This document shows positions 60,957 to 64,000 of a DNA stretch of 64,000 bases, in pieces. The notes beneath the pieces are model-generated. The model saw only the letters and a list, made by a program, of their open reading frames with translations. It ran no database searches and was not told where the DNA came from. The stretch is from Sphingomonas sp. CCH21-G11. GTDB lineage: Bacteria > Pseudomonadota > Alphaproteobacteria > Sphingomonadales > Sphingomonadaceae. The position numbers were made by a program, and so were the translations under genes. Each line of letters starts with the position of its first letter. Within the stretch, counting starts at the first letter, position 1. Location of the stretch: positions 124,001 through 188,000 of the forward strand of contig NZ_LSHX01000033.1 of the NCBI RefSeq assembly GCF_001555965.1, written 5' to 3'.

Positions 60957-61097
60957 GTCCTTCGATACGGGTCTTCGCCAGGCTCAGCCCCTACTCAGGT
61001 TGAGCGGATAAAGATGGGCAACCGAGCATTGTCTTACGCCCAACCGCTCATCCTGAGTAGCGACTGAGCGAAGTCGAAGGCGCGCATCGAAGGACGC
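60957..61097. repeat. Long inverted repeat, second copy of the TCCTTCGATAC element
   Basis: Outer ends GTCCTTCGATACG and CATCGAAGGACGC, inner parts CTACTCAGGTTGAGCGG and CCGCTCATCCTGAGTAG. The right arm (61044-61097) differs from 42701-42754 at a single base, whereas left arms and centres differ more. It follows the previous repeat with 13 bases between, in the gap between two convergent genes. Confidence 0.9.
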
Positions 61098-61115
61098 ACG
61101 CACCCCCGCCAAACC

Positions 61116-62552
61116 TCACCGAAACGGCGGTTCGTTGAACGCGCGGAGCTTGCGGCTGTGCAGGCGCGGGCCTTCGCGGATCAGTTCCTCGACGGTGGCG
61201 ATGCCGATGCGCATATGTTCGTTGATCGCGCGTTCGTAGAATTTGTTGGCCTGCCCAGGCAGCTTCAATTCGCCGTGCAGCGGCTTGTCCGAAACGCACA
61301 AAAGCGTCCCATAGGGGACGCGGAAGCGATAGCCCTGAGCGGCGATGGTCGCGGACTCCATGTCGATCCCGACCGCGCGGCTCAGGGAAAAGCGCAGCGC
61401 CGACTGCGAATAGCGCAGTTCCCAGTTGCGGTCGTCGGTGGTGACGATCGTGCCCGTGCGCAGCCGCCGCTTCAACTCCTCGCCCGACTGGCCGCTCACC
61501 GTTTCCGCCGCGCGGGCCAGCGCCTGTTGCACTTCGGCGATCGCGGGCACCGGGATTTCCGGGGGCAGCACGTCGTCGAGCACGTGATCGTCGCGCAGAT
61601 AGGCGTGCGCGAGCACATAATCGCCGATCCGCTGGCTGGGCCGCAGGCCGCCGCAATGGCCGATCATCAGCCACGCCTCGGGCCGCATCACCGCCAGGTG
61701 ATCGCAGATCGTCTTCGCGTTGCTTGGGCCCACACCGATATTGACCAGCGTGATGCCCGCGCGATTGGGCGCGATGAGGTGATAGGCGGGCATCTGGTGC
61801 CGCCGCCATGCGCTGTCGGTCACCAGCCGTTCGGGATCGTCGCCCGCGCGGATGACGACGCCGCCCGCGCCCGACAGCGCGGTGTACGGCCCGTCGCCCT
61901 CGAGCTGCTGGCACCCCCAGCGGACGAATTCGTCGACATAGCGGTGATAGTTGGTGAACAGCACGTAACGCTGGACATGCTCGGGCGGGGTGCCGGTGTA
62001 ATGGCGCAGGCGCGCGAGCGAGAAGTCGGTGCGCAGGCCGTCGAACAGCGCGAGCGGCCGCACGCCTTCATGATCGGACCAGACGCCATCCGCGATCTCG
62101 TCGCCGATATGGGCGAGCTCGGTCGCCGGGAAATGGCGCGCCAGCTCGGAGGCGGACACCTCGTCGAGGCTCAGCGCATGGCCGGGATCGAGCACATAGG
62201 GAAACGGGATTTCCTGCCGCCCCGGCACCGCGTCGACCACGACGTCATAATCCTCGATCAGCAGTTCGAGCTGTTCGGTCAGATAGTCGGCGAAAATGGC
62301 GGGCTTGGTCACGCTGATGCGGTATTCGCCCGCGGTGACCAGCCGTCCGAACGACCGGAGCGGTGCGGGCCGGTCCGGCCCGCCGGCATAGCGCAGCCGG
62401 ATCTCGGGATAGGCGAAGCTGCCATCGCCGCGCATCGCGACCGGCGGCGGGGTGCGGTCCGCCAGATAGCGTTCAAGTGCCTCCTGGAGGCGGGACACGG
62501 AGGCGCGATAGAGCCGGTCGAGCTCCGCGACGATTGCAGCTGCTTGAGTCAT
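61116..62552 (-). CDS. amn: AMP nucleosidase
   Basis: 478 residues. Hydrolyses AMP to adenine and ribose 5-phosphate. An N-terminal AMN-specific domain of about 170 residues (RISVTKPAIFADYLTEQLELLIEDYDV...IPFPYVLDPGHALSL) precedes the nucleoside phosphorylase-like domain with NIGVGPSNAKTICDHLAVMRPEAWLMIGHCGGLRPSQRIGDYVLAHAYLRDDHVLD, GIDMESATIAAQGYRFRVPYGTLLCVSDKPLHGELKLPG. ATG at 62552. Monocistronic. Confidence 0.95.
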   Translation of the reverse strand: MTQAAAIVAELDRLYRASVSRLQEALERYLADRTPPPVAMRGDGSFAYPEIRLRYAGGPDRPAPLRSFGRLVTAGEYRISVTKPAIFADYLTEQLELLIEDYDVVVDAVPGRQEIPFPYVLDPGHALSLDEVSASELARHFPATELAHIGDEIADGVWSDHEGVRPLALFDGLRTDFSLARLRHYTGTPPEHVQRYVLFTNYHRYVDEFVRWGCQQLEGDGPYTALSGAGGVVIRAGDDPERLVTDSAWRRHQMPAYHLIAPNRAGITLVNIGVGPSNAKTICDHLAVMRPEAWLMIGHCGGLRPSQRIGDYVLAHAYLRDDHVLDDVLPPEIPVPAIAEVQQALARAAETVSGQSGEELKRRLRTGTIVTTDDRNWELRYSQSALRFSLSRAVGIDMESATIAAQGYRFRVPYGTLLCVSDKPLHGELKLPGQANKFYERAINEHMRIGIATVEELIREGPRLHSRKLRAFNEPPFR

Positions 62553-62634
62553 CGACCGTGGTTAGGACGGTGTCGTTACGCTGGCAAGTCAGCCGGCCCC
62601 GGACGCGCATCGGCGCCGCCGGGGCCGGAAGGGC

Positions 62635-63117
62635 TCACAACCGGTCGAGCAGATATTCGGCGCTGCTGACCTTGAATTCGCCTGGTGCCTCGACGAACAG
62701 ATGCTCGACGACGCCGTCATTGACCACCATCGTGTAACGCTGGCCGCGTGTGCCCATGCCGAACTTGCTGCCGTCCATGCTGAGCCCGGTGGCGACGGCG
62801 AATTCGCCGTTGCCGTCGGCCAGCATCGTCACCTTGTCGTTGACGCCCGACGCCTTGCCCCACGCCGCCATGACAAAGGCGTCGTTGACGGCGGTGCAGG
62901 CGATTTCGTCGATCCCCTTGGCCAGGATGGCGTCGGCATGCTCGACGAACCCGGGCAGGTGCTTGGCCGAGCAGGTCGGCGTAAAGGCACCCGGCACCGA
63001 AAACAGCGCCACACGGCGGCCCGCGAAGTAGCTCTCGCTGTCGGTCGCGTCGGGGCCCTGGTCGGTCACGCGGATCAGCGTGGTCTTGGGCAGGCGGTCG
63101 CCCACTTGGATCGTCAT
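62635..63117 (-). CDS. Peroxiredoxin (Prx5 family)
   Basis: 160 residues. The peroxidatic cysteine is in VPGAFTPTCSAKHLPGF, and IDEIACTAVNDAFVMAAWGK is the typical Prx5 segment. It reduces peroxides with thiols such as glutaredoxin or thioredoxin. Start ATG at 63117 with GGGAGAATG context. Divergent from yqgE. Confidence 0.94.
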   Translation of the reverse strand: MTIQVGDRLPKTTLIRVTDQGPDATDSESYFAGRRVALFSVPGAFTPTCSAKHLPGFVEHADAILAKGIDEIACTAVNDAFVMAAWGKASGVNDKVTMLADGNGEFAVATGLSMDGSKFGMGTRGQRYTMVVNDGVVEHLFVEAPGEFKVSSAEYLLDRL

Positions 63118-63231
63118 GTCATTCTCCCTCGGTGGCGTGCATCATCATCAACGCCTGCAGCGCCTAGTTGTGCCGAACGCGCCGGTTTTCAAGCATGGTC
63201 GCGGGCGGCGATCGACGTTATGCTGTAAACC

Positions 63232-63792
63232 ATGTCGACGCCTGCGTTCCTGACCGGCCAGTTCCTGCTTGCGATGCCCGGGATTGGCGATCCGCGTTTC
63301 GAGCGTTCGGTCATCGCGATGTGCGCGCATGATGAAAATGGCGCGCTCGGCATCGGCATCGGCAGCGAGATCGAGGGGCTGGGGCTGCACGAGCTGCTGG
63401 GTCAGTTCGATATCGCGCCCGGCGATGCGCCCGATGCCCCGGTTCATTCCGGCGGCCCCGTCGAGCCGATGCGCGGTTTCGTGCTCCATTCGACCGACTG
63501 GGGCGGACAGGACACGATCGAGGTCGCCGGGCGCTGGAACCTGTCGGGCACGATCGATGTGCTGCGCGCCATTGCGGAGGGCACCGGGCCGTCGCGCTGG
63601 CTGGTCGCGCTGGGCTATGCCGGGTGGGGCGAGGGGCAGCTGGACGGCGAAATGACCCGACACGGCTGGTTCAGCACGCCCGGCGAGCTGGCGCTGCTCT
63701 ATGACATCCCGGCCCGGTCGCGTTGGGAGCGGGCATTTTCGGGCGCGGGCATCGATCCCCGGCTGCTGGCGAGCAGCGCCGGGCGCGCCTGA
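63232..63792 (+). CDS. yqgE: YqgE/AlgH (DUF179) family protein
   Basis: 186 residues. The family pattern is clear: FLTGQFLLAMPGIGDPRFERSVIAMCAHDENGALGIGI, VHSGGPVEPMRGFVLHSTDW, and VALGYAGWGEGQLDGEMTRHGWFSTPG. AlgH is linked to alginate regulation in Pseudomonas, but the molecular function is not established. ATG at 63232. Confidence 0.93.
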   Translation: MSTPAFLTGQFLLAMPGIGDPRFERSVIAMCAHDENGALGIGIGSEIEGLGLHELLGQFDIAPGDAPDAPVHSGGPVEPMRGFVLHSTDWGGQDTIEVAGRWNLSGTIDVLRAIAEGTGPSRWLVALGYAGWGEGQLDGEMTRHGWFSTPGELALLYDIPARSRWERAFSGAGIDPRLLASSAGRA

Positions 63793-63824
63793 TCGCTTTA
63801 GCACCGCATATGCTTTGGGACCGC

Positions 63825-63844
63825 ATATAAAGATATCTTTATAT
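63825..63844. promoter_or_regulatory. Perfect 20-bp palindrome upstream of ahcY, likely operator
   Basis: ATATAAAGATATCTTTATAT reads the same on both strands and lies about 100 bases before the ahcY start, in a gap that is otherwise GC-rich. A second palindrome, GCATATGC (63806-63813), is 11 bases upstream. An ArsR-family SAH-responsive repressor of the SahR type is a plausible binder, as such regulators control ahcY in proteobacteria; I could not compare with known sites. It may also overlap a -10 element. Confidence 0.75.
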
Positions 63845-63941
63845 AGCATTTGCGTTGCACCGGGCTTGCCGGTAAAGGCGCGGGCAGGATCGCGCGGGCG
63901 CATCGCCCGCGACGGCACCCAACTTGCCCAGGAGATTTGAC

Positions 63942-64000
63942 GTGGCCACCGCGACGCTCGCCCCCGCCCAGGATTATGTGATCAAGGACATCGAACTTGC
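63942..64000 (+). CDS. ahcY: Adenosylhomocysteinase, N-terminus only
   Basis: The last 59 bases encode MATATLAPAQDYVIKDIELA from a GTG at 63942 with AGGAG seven bases before it. The QDYVIKDIELA stretch is the conserved N-terminus of S-adenosylhomocysteine hydrolase, which splits SAH into adenosine and homocysteine. The gene runs off the right edge. About 150 bases of leader hold the palindrome described above. Confidence 0.85.
   Translation, partial: MATATLAPAQDYVIKDIEL

Noticed and set aside
63842..63941. SAH or SAM riboswitch before ahcY
   Set aside because: The leader contains short GC-rich complementary segments (GCGGGCG/CGCCCGC-like), but I could not match the conserved core of any SAH or SAM riboswitch class. 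A covariance-model search would settle it.

Overview
The window looks like a chromosomal segment of a high-GC alphaproteobacterium, most likely Sphingomonadaceae (Sphingomonas or a close relative). This rests on protein resemblance (TonB starting MAYADRN, the UPF0262, DUF1285 and DUF808 proteins, an M2 peptidase, a DPP-like S9 peptidase), strong GC bias at third codon positions, frequent GTG and TTG starts, and dense gene packing with many 4-bp start/stop overlaps. It is almost entirely core genome. I see no prophage, insertion sequence, CRISPR array or rRNA. The clearest accessory element is a VapBC toxin-antitoxin pair.

Layout, left: yidC (start only), yidD, rnpA and rpmH run leftward. Then come comM, a histidine-rich membrane protein of unknown function, two tRNAs (Leu-CAA and Arg-UCU), a queuosine-precursor transporter, the purC-purS-purQ cluster, a kynurenine pair (kynU plus an alpha/beta-hydrolase lipoprotein), parC, a GGDEF-EAL protein, and a chain of four overlapping genes (GNAT, DUF1285, NUDIX, tRNA nucleotidyltransferase). 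A GST, folB and a pteridine-reductase-like SDR follow, then a tonB-exbB-exbD-exbD energy-transduction operon closed by a strong terminator.

Middle: dcd, a PAP2 membrane enzyme, cdd with a degenerate GH25-like protein, UPF0262, dnaB, DUF808, an NTF2-like protein, glutamine-dependent NAD synthetase, an L,D-transpeptidase, an arginine-succinylation operon (M20 hydrolase, astA, astB), a DUF481 protein, rppH, and a rightward run of histone-deacetylase-like protein, photolyase, cyclopropane-synthase-like methyltransferase and serine hydrolase. Then purF with an SDR, and a second GGDEF-EAL protein.

Right: ffh and the rpsP-rimM-trmD-rplS operon, which is split between rimM and trmD by vapBC. Then a DPP-like peptidase, a HerA/DUF87-type ATPase, an AraC regulator, asd, a DsbA-fold isomerase, an alpha/beta hydrolase, an M2 (ACE-like) peptidase, AMP nucleosidase, a peroxiredoxin, YqgE, and the start of ahcY behind a perfect 20-bp palindrome.

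Several features are worth a second look. rnpA has no ordinary start codon except an ATG that would make it enclose rpmH. vapBC sits inside a ribosomal operon. Long inverted repeats fill three of the convergent gene junctions. An M20 hydrolase is coupled to astA. A polytopic protein with clustered histidines has no assigned role. No clearly new multi-gene system was found.
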